NCBI RefSeq assembly: GCF_003173035.1
Contig: NZ_QGLE01000007.1
Location: 185,961 to 249,960 of the forward strand
DNA: 64,000 bases
Source: Zavarzinia aquatilis
Lineage (GTDB): Bacteria; Pseudomonadota; Alphaproteobacteria; Zavarziniales; Zavarziniaceae
Direction of reading: 5' to 3'
The notes beneath the pieces were generated by a model. It was given only the letters and a program-made list of their open reading frames with translations, ran no database searches and was not told the origin of the DNA. The position numbers and the translations under genes were made by a program. Positions 17,929 through 26,904 of this stretch are shown here, piece after piece (the first letter of the stretch is position 1; each line of letters begins with the position of its first letter).

Positions 17929-18420
17929 TCAGCGCCGCCGCGCCGCCGCCAGGGCGAGCGCGGCGAGCCCGGCGGACATCAGCGCGTTCCACGCCGCCAT
18001 CGACAGGCCAAAGAGCGACCAGGCGATATCGCCGCAGCGAACGATGGGCGCCGTCTCGACCGCCTGCAGCAGATCCGCGGCCGAACCCGTGGCGGTCGCG
18101 CCGCCGCAAGCGGTCAGGCCCTGCCACCATTGCTGCTCCACCCCGGCATGGAAGACGGCGATGCCGGCCCCCGCCAGCAGGGCGAGAACCGCGAGGGCGA
18201 AGCCCGCCCGGGCCAGGCCGCCCCGGAAGATCAGGGCGAGCAGACCCGCCGCCAGCGCCGCGACATGGGCCCAGCGCTGCCACATGCACAGCTCGCAAGG
18301 ATAAAGCCCGCCCAGATACTGGAAGCCCAGGGCGCCGCCCAACAGCGCCGCCGATCCCGCCGCGACGACGAGGCCACCGAGACGTGCCCCGCCGATGGCG
18401 GGGGCAGATGATCCGCTCAA
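17929..18420 (-). CDS. dsbB: disulfide bond formation protein B
   Basis: 163-aa inner-membrane protein with four predicted helices. The first periplasmic loop has CELC (redox pair that passes electrons to quinone) in GGLYPCELCMWQRWAH. The second loop carries TACGG and VRCGD, the pair that interacts with DsbA. It reoxidises DsbA using ubiquinone. The start is TTG 18420 (encoding MSGSSAPAIGG) with GGGAG about 8 bases upstream; no ATG fits. No DsbA gene is in the window. Confidence 0.9.
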   Translation of the reverse strand: MSGSSAPAIGGARLGGLVVAAGSAALLGGALGFQYLGGLYPCELCMWQRWAHVAALAAGLLALIFRGGLARAGFALAVLALLAGAGIAVFHAGVEQQWWQGLTACGGATATGSAADLLQAVETAPIVRCGDIAWSLFGLSMAAWNALMSAGLAALALAAARRR

Positions 18421-18483
18421 GTCCGTGCTCCCACTCGAATTGCGCGCCCAACCCTGCCGGTCATAGCAGCCGCGCGCCGCGGG

Positions 18484-19422
18484 CTAAAGTCTTTCCGCGA
18501 TGATGCCGAGCGCGGCGAGCCCGGCGATGACACTGTCCGGCCCCGCCAGATGACCGGCGCCGACCGCGATGAAATCGCTGCCCGAGCCGTCCATGATGGC
18601 CTTGATCTGCTGCACCCATTCCTTGTTGCGGCGGGTGAACAGCGCATCGTAGAGCGACGCCGAACCCGCCATGGCATCTCGCTGGACAAGACCGCCCAGA
18701 CGCTCGACATCGCCGGCCATCCAGGCGTCGATCATGTCGCCGATGTCGATGTCGCCCGCGCCCTCGTCGCCCTTGTCGCCCCGGCCATCTTGCGACGCCG
18801 ACAGTGCGTCGATCGCATCGCGCAGCATGGCCATTTCCTCATCTGGCGGCAGATCGGCGAAGATGCGCAATTGCTGGCTGACAGTCTCCAGCCGGTGGAT
18901 CGGCTTCTTCATCGCCGTGGCCTCGTGCTCGAAGGTCACGTCGGCGCCCTCGGTGCTGTTGAACCCCTTGTCCGCCATCGGCACCGTGGCGAGCGTCAAG
19001 GCGACCAGCCAGGGCCGCATGTAACGGAAGGTGGCGGGGGACATGCCCGCCTTGACCGCGATGGCCGTCAGGCGGGCGGTGTCCTCGGGCCCGAGACGGC
19101 TGGCGAGCGAGACTTTCCAGTCCATGCCATAGCGCATGAGCGGCATCATCATGCCGAGGCCGGCCCCGGTCTCGGTTTCCAGCCACAGGCGATCCGCGCC
19201 CTCGAAGGCTTCGCGGATGCGGGGGCTCATCCAGTCGGTGTCGGCACGAAGGACATGGATGGTGCCGAACAGATAGACCGTCGAATCGCTGTCGGTCAGG
19301 CGCCACAGCGCCGGCTCCGCCCGCAGCGGCGCCGCCCCGAGCAGCAGGGCGACGACAAGCCCGACCAGACCGCGCGCGGCAAGCCTTCTCAACCCAGCAA
19401 ATACAATACCGAAGCTGTTCAT
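18484..19422 (-). CDS. TraB/GumN-family protein
   Basis: 312 aa. N-terminal signal peptide (LVGLVVALLLGAAPLRA). The TraB/GumN pattern is SDSTVYLFGTIHVLRAD at the start of the mature domain and AVGAGHLAGPDSVIAGL near the end, with the conserved GTIH and GxGHL metal-site motifs. Related Tiki proteins are metalloproteases; bacterial members are mostly uncharacterised. Probably periplasmic. Divergent from the tRNA-Leu gene; longer upstream frames would run through that tRNA and are rejected. Confidence 0.85.
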   Translation of the reverse strand: MNSFGIVFAGLRRLAARGLVGLVVALLLGAAPLRAEPALWRLTDSDSTVYLFGTIHVLRADTDWMSPRIREAFEGADRLWLETETGAGLGMMMPLMRYGMDWKVSLASRLGPEDTARLTAIAVKAGMSPATFRYMRPWLVALTLATVPMADKGFNSTEGADVTFEHEATAMKKPIHRLETVSQQLRIFADLPPDEEMAMLRDAIDALSASQDGRGDKGDEGAGDIDIGDMIDAWMAGDVERLGGLVQRDAMAGSASLYDALFTRRNKEWVQQIKAIMDGSGSDFIAVGAGHLAGPDSVIAGLAALGIIAERL

Positions 19423-19548
19423 GGCGGCACCCCACAACCCCATATAGCAGCCGAAAAAGGGGGCGCCAAGACGATTGACCCGCCGGCCCGGCTCGCTATG
19501 ATCGCGCCTCGCTTTCGGGACACTACCAGCCCGAAGCGCCGTCCCTGT

Positions 19549-19634
19549 GCCCCAGTGGCGGAATGGTAGACGCGGCAGACTCAAAATCTGTTGCCGGCAA
19601 CGGCGTGTTGGTTCGAGTCCGACCTGGGGCACCA
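19549..19634 (+). tRNA. tRNA-Leu (anticodon CAA)
   Basis: 86 nt including the encoded CCA. Acceptor arm GCCCCAG pairs with CTGGGGC at 19624-19630, discriminator A, then CCA. The anticodon stem-loop is GCAGA-CTCAAAA-TCTGT, with CAA at positions 34-36. A long variable arm (TTGCCGGCAACGGCG region) and the T-loop GTTCGAGTCC are present, as expected for class II tRNA-Leu. Reads UUG. No integrase or repeated 3' end was seen beside it. Confidence 0.97.
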
Positions 19635-19666
19635 AATTCCCGACAGATTTGCGGCCACGGCCGGCA

Positions 19667-20803
19667 TCACGCCACGCGGCGCCGGAACAGCAGCACCACG
19701 GACAGCGCCAGCACGAGCACGAACAGGCTGCCGCGCAAGGTAAAATGTTCCGCGATGGCGCCGATCACCGGCGGCCCGACCATGACCCCGACATAGCCGA
19801 TGCCGACCACGGCGGGAAAAATCCGGGTCGCGCGGTCGCCGCCCTGCCGGCCGGCGGCCGAAAAGACGACGGGGATGATGTTGGCGATGCCAAAGCCGAC
19901 CAGCGCGAAGGCCGGCAAGACGACGAAAGCCGCGGGAAAGGCGGCGGCGGCGCCAAGGCCAAGGATGGCGAGGATGGCGCTGAGGCCAATGGTCGCGACC
20001 GGGCCGAGCGCCCGCTGCAGCCGCCCGCCGCCTATGCGGCCCACCGCCATCGCCGCGGCGAAGAGCGAGAAGGCGACCGCGCCGCCGCCGCTGTCCAGCC
20101 CGACCTGCTGCACGACATAGATCGCCGCCCAATCGGCCATCGCCCCTTCGACGAAAAAGGCGAGAAAAGCGAGGCCACCCATGGCCAGCACCACCGGATC
20201 GCGCAGCAGCTGGCGCCGCGGCGCGCCGCTGCCGCCCCCCTCGCCCACGATGGCGATGGGCCGCATGGCGAGGCCGGCGATGGCGAAAATGGCGAAGATC
20301 AGCGCGCAGGCGACGAACAGCGTGCCCGCCGCGCCGAAGCCCGCACCGAACAGCGCCCCGGACAGAATCGCCCCGCCGAGCAGGCCAATGCTGTAAGCGG
20401 CGTGGAACGAGGCCATGATCGGGACCTGCGCGGCCCGCTCCACCGCGGCGGCAAGCAGGTTCATCGCGACGTCGAGGGCGCCGAAACAAAGGCCCATCAG
20501 CAGGATGCAGGCGGCGAGCACGGCAAGGCCGGGGGCCTGAGCCGTCGCCATCAGCGCGAGGGCGAAACCGCAGCCGCCCACAAGGCCCAGCAGCCCGCCG
20601 CCCACGCGGACCGCAAGCCGCCCGATCACCGGCATCACCAGCATCGCCCCGAGCGCGAAACACAGGAGAGCGGAGCCGAGTTCGCCGTCGGACAGCGCCA
20701 GCCCCTGCTTGATCAGGGGCAGACAGGCGCCCCAGGCCCCGAGGCCGATGCCGGCCGCGCCGAAGGCGGCCGAAACGGCGAGCCGGCGAGTATTGACGAC
20801 CAT
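19667..20803 (-). CDS. MFS transporter, YbjJ-like
   Basis: 378 aa, about 12 hydrophobic segments and no soluble domain. The first helix (FGAAGIGLGAWGACLPLIKQ) and the SFHAAYSIGLLGGAI segment in the middle resemble the YbjJ-like MFS branch. The short Arg-rich cytoplasmic loops are typical. Substrate cannot be told from sequence. Standing alone between the tRNA and ubiD; divergent from nothing on the plus strand. Confidence 0.82.
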   Translation of the reverse strand: MVVNTRRLAVSAAFGAAGIGLGAWGACLPLIKQGLALSDGELGSALLCFALGAMLVMPVIGRLAVRVGGGLLGLVGGCGFALALMATAQAPGLAVLAACILLMGLCFGALDVAMNLLAAAVERAAQVPIMASFHAAYSIGLLGGAILSGALFGAGFGAAGTLFVACALIFAIFAIAGLAMRPIAIVGEGGGSGAPRRQLLRDPVVLAMGGLAFLAFFVEGAMADWAAIYVVQQVGLDSGGGAVAFSLFAAAMAVGRIGGGRLQRALGPVATIGLSAILAILGLGAAAAFPAAFVVLPAFALVGFGIANIIPVVFSAAGRQGGDRATRIFPAVVGIGYVGVMVGPPVIGAIAEHFTLRGSLFVLVLALSVVLLFRRRVA

Positions 20804-20960
20804 GACAGAAGACCGCCTCAGATGACCTCCGGCCGAACGCCCGGACGCAACACGACAAGGGCCGACAATCTAGCGGCCCGCGCCGGAGGAGACCAATGCC
20901 CCCTCGGCGACCGCCGGCGCCCCCGTTCGCATGGCTGGCGGCCTCCGGACCCGGGTCCGC

Positions 20961-22469
20961 CTACTTCCAGATCGACGCGCCGCTGCCCGGCAGGCCGAGG
21001 CGGTCCCACATCGACGAGACGCGGTCGATCACCTTCTGCTCCATGCGGATCTGGGTGCCCCATTCGCGCTTGGTCTCGGGCGGCCATTTGTTGGTGGCGT
21101 CCAGCCCGACCTTGCCGCCAAGGCCGGATTCCGGCGAGGCGAAGTCGAGATAGTCGATCGGCGTACCCTCGATCAGGGTCACGTCGCGCACCGGGTCCAT
21201 GCGGGTCGAGATCGCCCACATGACATCCTTCCAGTCGCGGGCGTTGATGTCGTCGTCGACGACGATCACCCATTTCGTGTACATGAACTGGCGCAGGAAC
21301 GACCACACCCCCATCATCACGCGCTTGGCGTGACCCGGGTAAGCCTTCTTCATCGAGACGACGGCGATCCGGTAGCTGCAACCTTCGGGCGGCAGCCAGA
21401 AGTCGACGATTTCCGGGAATTGCTGGACAAGCAGCGGGATGAACACTTCGTTCAGCGCCTCGCCCAGCACGCTCGGCTCGTCCGGCGGCCTTCCGGTGAA
21501 GGTCGAGAGATAGATCGGGTTACGCCTGCGGGTGATCGCCGTCACCGTGAAGACCGGGAAGGGTTCCACCGAATTGTAGTAACCGGTGTGATCGCCGTAA
21601 GGCCCCTCGTCGCCGAAATCATCGAGGCTGACGTAACCTTCGAGGACGATTTCCGCTTGCGCCGGCACCTTCAGCGGCACGGTCTTGCAGTCGACCAGCT
21701 CGACCTTCTGGCCGCGCAGCAGGCCGGCGAACTGATATTCCGACAGGGTATCGGGCACCGGCGTCACGGCGGCGAGGATCGTGCCCGGATCGGCGCCCAG
21801 CACCACGGCCGCCGGCAGGGGCTCGCGCTTTTCCGCCGCCCAGCGGCGATAGTGCTGCGCCCCGCCCCGATGCTTCAGCCAGCGCATCAGGGTGGTATTC
21901 CGCCCCGTCACCTGCATCCGGTAGATGCCGAGGTTGAAACTGTCTTCCCGCCCGTCGCCGGGGCCCTTGGTGACGACGAGCGGCCAGGTGATCAGCGGCG
22001 CCGGCTCCCCCGGCCAGCAGGACTGGATGGGCAGGTCGGCGAGGTCGATCTGGTCGCCGGTCAGCACGACCTCATGCACCGGCGCGCTGCCCACGGTCTT
22101 CGGCTTCATCGCCATCACGGTCTTGACCAGGGGCAGCATGGCCCAGGCCTCGCGGAAACCGCCCGGCGGCTCCGGCTGCTTCAGGAAGGCCAGGGTCTCG
22201 CCCACTTCGCGGAGTTCGTGCGGCTCGCGGTCCATGCCCCAGGCGACACGCTCGACCGTGCCGAACAGATTGACCAGCACCGGATAGGGCGACATCGTGC
22301 CATCGGCCCGGATCGGCTTCTCGAAGATCACGGCCGGGCCGCCCTCGGCCAGCAACCGGGTCTGAATCTCGGTCATTTCGAGCACGGTCGAGACCGGCTC
22401 GGTCACCCGGACGAGGCGGCCCGAGGCTTCCAGCCGTTCGATGAAGTCGCGAAGAGATTTATAGGGCAT
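20961..22469 (-). CDS. ubiD: UbiD-family decarboxylase
   Basis: 502 aa, close to E. coli UbiD length. Prenylated-FMN-dependent decarboxylation, in ubiquinone synthesis converting 3-polyprenyl-4-hydroxybenzoate to the phenol. Key segment [19 protein letters not shown] (about 287-306) supplies the catalytic Glu and Asp. [20 protein letters not shown] and [20 protein letters not shown] are family landmarks. The ATG at 22469 gives the usual [14 protein letters not shown] start. ubiA lies 2.6 kb away on the same strand, which supports a ubiquinone role; the UbiX partner is not in the window. Confidence 0.92.
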   Translation of the reverse strand: MPYKSLRDFIERLEASGRLVRVTEPVSTVLEMTEIQTRLLAEGGPAVIFEKPIRADGTMSPYPVLVNLFGTVERVAWGMDREPHELREVGETLAFLKQPEPPGGFREAWAMLPLVKTVMAMKPKTVGSAPVHEVVLTGDQIDLADLPIQSCWPGEPAPLITWPLVVTKGPGDGREDSFNLGIYRMQVTGRNTTLMRWLKHRGGAQHYRRWAAEKREPLPAAVVLGADPGTILAAVTPVPDTLSEYQFAGLLRGQKVELVDCKTVPLKVPAQAEIVLEGYVSLDDFGDEGPYGDHTGYYNSVEPFPVFTVTAITRRRNPIYLSTFTGRPPDEPSVLGEALNEVFIPLLVQQFPEIVDFWLPPEGCSYRIAVVSMKKAYPGHAKRVMMGVWSFLRQFMYTKWVIVVDDDINARDWKDVMWAISTRMDPVRDVTLIEGTPIDYLDFASPESGLGGKVGLDATNKWPPETKREWGTQIRMEQKVIDRVSSMWDRLGLPGSGASIWK

Positions 22470-22518
22470 GGCTCGGTGGTCCGTTGCGGGGGTCGTCCGT
22501 GGCGGGGGCCGGAGACTA

Positions 22519-23325
22519 TCACGCCTGCGCCGCCGGCCAATGCCCGTCCGCGACCTGACGGAAATAGCGGCTGGGTGCATCGCCCAGCAGGCGGCGGAAC
22601 ATGGTGGTGAAGGCGGCGACACTGTCATAGCCGAGGTCGAGCGCGACGCTGGTCACCGCCTCCCCCCGGCCAAGACGCGGCATGGCAGCGAAAAGACAGG
22701 CGCGCTGGCGCCACTGGGCGAAGCTGAGGCCGGTTTCCGTCCGGAAGGCCCGGGTGAAGCTGCGCCGGCTCATGGCGAGGCGGCCGCACCAGTCGTCGAT
22801 GGTCGCGTGCGGATCGGGTGCCAGCGCGAATTCATGGCACAGGTCGGCCAGCAGTCCCGAGGCGGGCATGGGCAGGTTCATCGGCTGCACCGGCAGGCTG
22901 CGGAGTTCGTGCAGCAGCAGGTTCATGATCAGCCCACCCCGGCCATCCGCCTCGTATTCGAGGGGCAGGTCCACGGCCTCGAGCACGAGGGCCCGCATCA
23001 GCGGTGTGATCCGCACCACGCGGCAATCCTCGGGCAGGCCGTCGATGGCGCCCGGCTCGATGAACAGGTTGCGGGTGCCGAGCCGCGCGCCGGTCGAGCG
23101 CATGGAATGCACGGTCCAGGGCGGGATCCATACCGCCTGGTCCGGCGGCACCAGCCAGGTGCCCGCGGCGGTGCCGACCAGCATCACGCCGCAGGTCGCA
23201 TAAAGCAGCTGGCCCCGCCGATGCTTGTGCGGCGCCACTTCGAAGCCGGCCGAATAATCGTTGCCGACGGCGACAACCGCCCTGGGCACGGTTTCGAATT
23301 CTGCAGCCCTGACATTCCGGACCAT
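22519..23325 (-). CDS. AraC-family regulator with cupin sensor
   Basis: About 268 aa from ATG 23325 (an upstream in-frame start at 23382 adds 19 residues). N-terminal cupin ([20 protein letters not shown], then [17 protein letters not shown]). C-terminal AraC HTH pair: [20 protein letters not shown] and [20 protein letters not shown]. The layout resembles NimR-type repressors that control an adjacent drug exporter; here the divergent neighbour is a fosmidomycin-resistance-type MFS. I infer it regulates that gene through the 114-bp shared region. Confidence 0.88.
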   Translation of the reverse strand: MVRNVRAAEFETVPRAVVAVGNDYSAGFEVAPHKHRRGQLLYATCGVMLVGTAAGTWLVPPDQAVWIPPWTVHSMRSTGARLGTRNLFIEPGAIDGLPEDCRVVRITPLMRALVLEAVDLPLEYEADGRGGLIMNLLLHELRSLPVQPMNLPMPASGLLADLCHEFALAPDPHATIDDWCGRLAMSRRSFTRAFRTETGLSFAQWRQRACLFAAMPRLGRGEAVTSVALDLGYDSVAAFTTMFRRLLGDAPSRYFRQVADGHWPAAQA

Positions 23326-23439
23326 GGCCCACTCACGAAAATGATCGACCCGCCTGCGATGGCAGGTCAAAACAAATACCATAGGATCAAGCTCTGATCA
23401 CACGGAACGAGGCGGCGCTGGCGCCGCCAGGGAAAACAG

Positions 23440-24657
23440 ATGAGCGACACAAGCATCACCGCCGCCGGCCGGCCGCCGTCCTCGGCCGCAGGCACCACCT
23501 ACGCCATCCTGCTGGCGATCAGCTTCTGCCACATGCTGAACGACCTGATGCAGGCGACGCTGCCGGCGATCTATCCGATGCTGAAGGATAATTTCGCCCT
23601 CGACTTCGGGCAGATCGGCCTCGTCACCTTCACCTTCCAGGTCACCGGCTCGATCCTGCAGCCCTTCGTCGGCATCTATACCGACAGGCACCCCAAGCCC
23701 TATTCGCTGGTGGTCGGCATGGGCCTGACCCTGTGCGGCCTCGCCCTCATCTCGCAGGCGTGGAGCTATCCGATGCTGCTCGCCGGGGCGGCCCTGCTCG
23801 GCTCCGGCTCGTCGATCTTCCACCCGGAATCGTCGCGCGTCGCCCGCCTCGCCTCGGGCGGGCAGCATGGTCTTGCCCAGTCGCTGTTCCAGGTCGGCGG
23901 CAATGCCGGCACGGCGCTGGGGCCGCTGGCCGCCGCCTTCATCATCCTGCCCAACGGCCAGAGCGCGGTCGCCTGGTTCGCCGCCGTCGCCCTGCTGGGC
24001 ATGACCGTGCTGTGGCGGGTCGGCAATTGGTATGGCCCGCGCCGCCTCGCGGGGGGCAAGCCCCAGCGCGCGGCGGTCAACGGCATCGCCCTGTCCAATG
24101 CCCGCGTTGTTGGCGCCATGGCGGTGCTGATCACCCTGATGTTCTCGAAGTTCATCTATATGTCGAGCTTCCAGAGCTACTACACCTTCTTCCTGATCGA
24201 CCGTTTCGGCGTCAGCGTCGAGGAAGCGCAGCTGCGCCTCTTCGTCTTCCTTGGCGCCGTCGCGGTGGGAACGATCGCCGGTGGCCCGATCGGCGACCGC
24301 ATCGGCCGGAAGTATGTCATCTGGGGCTCGATCCTCGGCGTGCTGCCCTTCACGCTGGCCCTGCCCTATGCCGACCTGTTCTGGACCTCGGTGCTCTCCG
24401 TGCTGATCGGCCTGATCCTGTCGTCCGCCTTCTCGGCGATCATCGTCTATGCCCAGGAATTGATGCCGGGCCGGGTCGGTCTGGTGGCGGGCCTGTTCTT
24501 CGGCTTCGCCTTCGGCCTCGGCGGGATCGGCGCGGCGGTGGTTGGCCAGATCGCCGATGCGACCAGCATCCAGTATGTCTATCACCTGTGCTCGTTCCTG
24601 CCCGCCCTCGGCATCCTGACGGTGTTCCTGCCGTCGCTGAAGGAGAAGCGGGTCTAG
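23440..24657 (+). CDS. MFS exporter, fosmidomycin-resistance (Fsr)-like
   Basis: 405 aa with 12 predicted helices. FCHMLNDLMQATLPAIYPML and FGQIGLVTFTFQVTGSILQP at the N terminus, GSGSSIFHPESSRVARLASG in the first half, and VGTIAGGPIGDRIGRKYVIW at the central loop are Fsr-type landmarks. Fsr proteins export fosmidomycin and other drugs using the proton gradient. Divergent from the AraC/cupin regulator, which probably controls it. Physiological substrate unknown. Confidence 0.87.
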   Translation: MSDTSITAAGRPPSSAAGTTYAILLAISFCHMLNDLMQATLPAIYPMLKDNFALDFGQIGLVTFTFQVTGSILQPFVGIYTDRHPKPYSLVVGMGLTLCGLALISQAWSYPMLLAGAALLGSGSSIFHPESSRVARLASGGQHGLAQSLFQVGGNAGTALGPLAAAFIILPNGQSAVAWFAAVALLGMTVLWRVGNWYGPRRLAGGKPQRAAVNGIALSNARVVGAMAVLITLMFSKFIYMSSFQSYYTFFLIDRFGVSVEEAQLRLFVFLGAVAVGTIAGGPIGDRIGRKYVIWGSILGVLPFTLALPYADLFWTSVLSVLIGLILSSAFSAIIVYAQELMPGRVGLVAGLFFGFAFGLGGIGAAVVGQIADATSIQYVYHLCSFLPALGILTVFLPSLKEKRV

Positions 24658-24670
24658 GGATCGACGGGGC

Positions 24671-25057
24671 TCAGACGAACTCGGTCGTGATGGTCATCGA
24701 GCGTTTCAGGGTCTTGGTGACCGGTGTCTTCTCGATGATCTCGGCCAGGCGGGCGCGCTGCTCTTCCCCGAGCGGCGCGCCCAGCTTCGCGGTCCGGTGG
24801 ATGCTCTCCACCCCCGCGTCGTCCCGGGCGAAGACGCAAAGCACCTCGATCCGGCCGAGGGTCCAGCCCTTGCGGTCGGCATAGAGCCGCAGGGTCGCCG
24901 ACGAGCAGGCGCCAAGCGCCGCCATCAGCACTTCGTAAGGTGCCGGCCCCGTGTCGGTGCCGCCGGCCGGGATCGGCTCGTCCGCCGTCATATGGTGCTG
25001 ACGGGCGGTGATCGCCTGAGCGAGGCCTGCCTCGCTGACCGTCAATGCCTTGGCCAT
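24671..25057 (-). CDS. OsmC-family protein lacking the second cysteine
   Basis: 128 aa OsmC/Ohr-like fold. The first redox cysteine is present: EVLMAALGACSSATLRLYA (Cys51). The second, normally in a CPVHRTL-type motif, is replaced by Thr111 in EKTPVTKTL. OsmC peroxidases need both thiols, so this one probably has altered or no peroxidase activity. It lies between Fsr (convergent) and ubiA (same strand, 10 bp gap), so it is likely cotranscribed with ubiA. Confidence 0.86.
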   Translation of the reverse strand: MAKALTVSEAGLAQAITARQHHMTADEPIPAGGTDTGPAPYEVLMAALGACSSATLRLYADRKGWTLGRIEVLCVFARDDAGVESIHRTAKLGAPLGEEQRARLAEIIEKTPVTKTLKRSMTITTEFV

Positions 25058-25067
25058 GCCGTCCCCC

Positions 25068-26009
25068 TCACGCCAGATATTGCCCGGCCGCGATCGCGAG
25101 GAAGAGCAGGAAGCCCATGCGCGCGTTGGCCTTGAATTTGGCGAGGCATTCCGCCCCGTCGTCGAAATCGGTCACCGCCGCCTGCCAGGCCAGATGAGCC
25201 GCGCACAGCGCGAGACCGAGCCAGAACGGCCAGCCCAACCCGACCAGCGCGCCCGAAATGCCGACCAGCACCACCATGCCGCCATAGACCGCCCACAGGA
25301 AGCCCCGCGTCTTCGCCCCGAGGCGCAGCGCCGTCGACTTCACGCCGACGACGGCATCGTCCTCCTTGTCCTGATGGGCATAGATCGTGTCGTAGCCGAG
25401 GGTCCACAGGATGCCGGCGAGATAGAGCAGGATGGCGGGCCAGCCCAGATCGCCCCGCACCGCCGACCAGCCGACCAGCGCGCCCCAGTTGAAGGCGATG
25501 CCGAGCACGGCCTGCGGCCAATAGGTGATCCGCTTCATGAAGGGATAGACCGCGACTGGCACCAGCGAGGCGATGCCGAGCCAGATCGTGAAGCCATTCA
25601 GGGTCAGCAGCACGCCGAGCCCGGCCAGCGCCTGCAGCCCGAGGAAGGCGAAGGCCGCCTTCACCCCGACGGCGCCCGACGGCAGCGGCCGCCCCCTTGT
25701 CCGCGCCACCTGCGCGTCGATATCCCGGTCGGCGATATCGTTGAGGGTGCAGCCCGCGCCCCGCATCACCGCCGAGCCGATGAAGAACAGGATCAGCAGG
25801 CCGACATCCGGCAGCCGGCCGGCCGGTGCCGCCAGCGCCGTCGACCACCAGCACGGCAACATGAGGAGCCAGATGCCGATGGGCCGGTCCGCCCGGGCGA
25901 GGCGAAGATAGGGACGAAGGCCGGACGGACAGCGGTCGACCCAGGAATTGGGCGCGGCATCCGCCGGCTTCAACTCGGGAGTCGCGATCGGGGCGGTGGG
26001 CATGTTCAT
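25068..26009 (-). CDS. ubiA: 4-hydroxybenzoate polyprenyltransferase
   Basis: 313-aa membrane prenyltransferase of the ubiquinone pathway. Two Asp-rich motifs are visible: NDIADRDIDAQVARTRGRPL (NDxxDRxxD) and YAHQDKEDDAVVGVKSTA (second DxxxD). About eight or nine membrane helices. It attaches the polyprenyl chain to 4-hydroxybenzoate. Divergent from rsmE with about 50 bp between. A second in-frame ATG at 26003 is possible. Confidence 0.94.
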   Translation of the reverse strand: MNMPTAPIATPELKPADAAPNSWVDRCPSGLRPYLRLARADRPIGIWLLMLPCWWSTALAAPAGRLPDVGLLILFFIGSAVMRGAGCTLNDIADRDIDAQVARTRGRPLPSGAVGVKAAFAFLGLQALAGLGVLLTLNGFTIWLGIASLVPVAVYPFMKRITYWPQAVLGIAFNWGALVGWSAVRGDLGWPAILLYLAGILWTLGYDTIYAHQDKEDDAVVGVKSTALRLGAKTRGFLWAVYGGMVVLVGISGALVGLGWPFWLGLALCAAHLAWQAAVTDFDDGAECLAKFKANARMGFLLFLAIAAGQYLA

Positions 26010-26061
26010 CCTGCTGTGCTACCCCCAATGTCGCCTTGCCTCAAGAAACGAGTGACGCCGC

Positions 26062-26790
26062 ATGAATGACCGCCCCCGCTACCGCCTGTTCGTCGATGCC
26101 CCGCTGGCCGCGGGCGCGCCGGTCGCGCTGGACGAGGGGCAGGCACATTATCTCGGCAACGTGCTGCGCCTCGATGACGGCGACCAGGTCTGTGCCTTCA
26201 ACGGGCGCGAGGGCGAATGGCGCGCCGCCTTCGGCCGCATCGGCAAGAAGGGTGGTGCCCTGACCCCGCTCGACCTGCTGGCGGCCCAGCCTGTCGAGGC
26301 GGAAACCACGCTCGTCTTCGCGCCCATCCGGGGCGCCAAGGTCGAATTCGTGGCCGAGAAGGCGACCGAGCTGGGCGCCACCCGCCTCGTCCCCGCGATC
26401 ACCCGGCGCACGGTGATCGACCGGGCCAATGGCGCCCGGATGCGCGCCAATGCGATCGAGGCGGCAGAGCAATGCGGCCGCCTCGCCATCCCCGGGATCG
26501 CCGAGATCCGCAAGCTCGACCAGGTGCTGGGCGATTGGGATCCGGCCGTGCCCCTGTTCTTCTGCGACGAGGACGGCAACGTGCCGCCCCTTCTGGAGGC
26601 GGCGAAGGGGCTTGGCGAATCGCCGGCCGCGGTGCTGATCGGGCCCGAGGGCGGCTTCGACCCCGTCGAGCGCGTGCTCCTGAAACGCCTGCCCTTCGTC
26701 CGGCCGGTCGGCCTCGGCCGGCGCATCCTGCGGGCCGAGACCGCGGCCATCGCCGCCCTCGCCCTCATTGAGGCGGCGCGGCTGGGCTGA
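26062..26790 (+). CDS. rsmE: 16S rRNA m3U1498 methyltransferase
   Basis: 242-aa SPOUT methyltransferase. N-terminal PUA-like domain (ALDEGQAHYLGNVLRLDDGD) and C-terminal trefoil knot with GPEGGFDPVERV and GLGRRILRAETAAIAALAL. KATELGATRLVPAITRRT is another RsmE landmark. Methylates U1498 of 16S rRNA with SAM. Normal family length. First of a plus-strand run with the glutathione-synthesis gene that follows 114 bp later. Confidence 0.94.
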   Translation: MNDRPRYRLFVDAPLAAGAPVALDEGQAHYLGNVLRLDDGDQVCAFNGREGEWRAAFGRIGKKGGALTPLDLLAAQPVEAETTLVFAPIRGAKVEFVAEKATELGATRLVPAITRRTVIDRANGARMRANAIEAAEQCGRLAIPGIAEIRKLDQVLGDWDPAVPLFFCDEDGNVPPLLEAAKGLGESPAAVLIGPEGGFDPVERVLLKRLPFVRPVGLGRRILRAETAAIAALALIEAARLG

Positions 26791-26904
26791 CCCCGCGCAG
26801 AAAGTTACGCCGGCAAACGCATGTCGGACCTGCGTCCCGCAATGCTGGACAGGGTGATCGGCTTTCGGCTAGTCAACCAGACCAGCTTGGGCGGGAGAAT
26901 GCGC

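Noticed and set aside
19423..19635. N-terminal extension of the TraB/GumN gene through tRNA-Leu
   Set aside because: It would read through the tRNA and remove the signal peptide from the N terminus.
19549..20803. tRNA-Leu as an integration site for a mobile island
   Set aside because: No integrase, no direct repeat of the tRNA 3' end and ordinary GC-rich genes follow.
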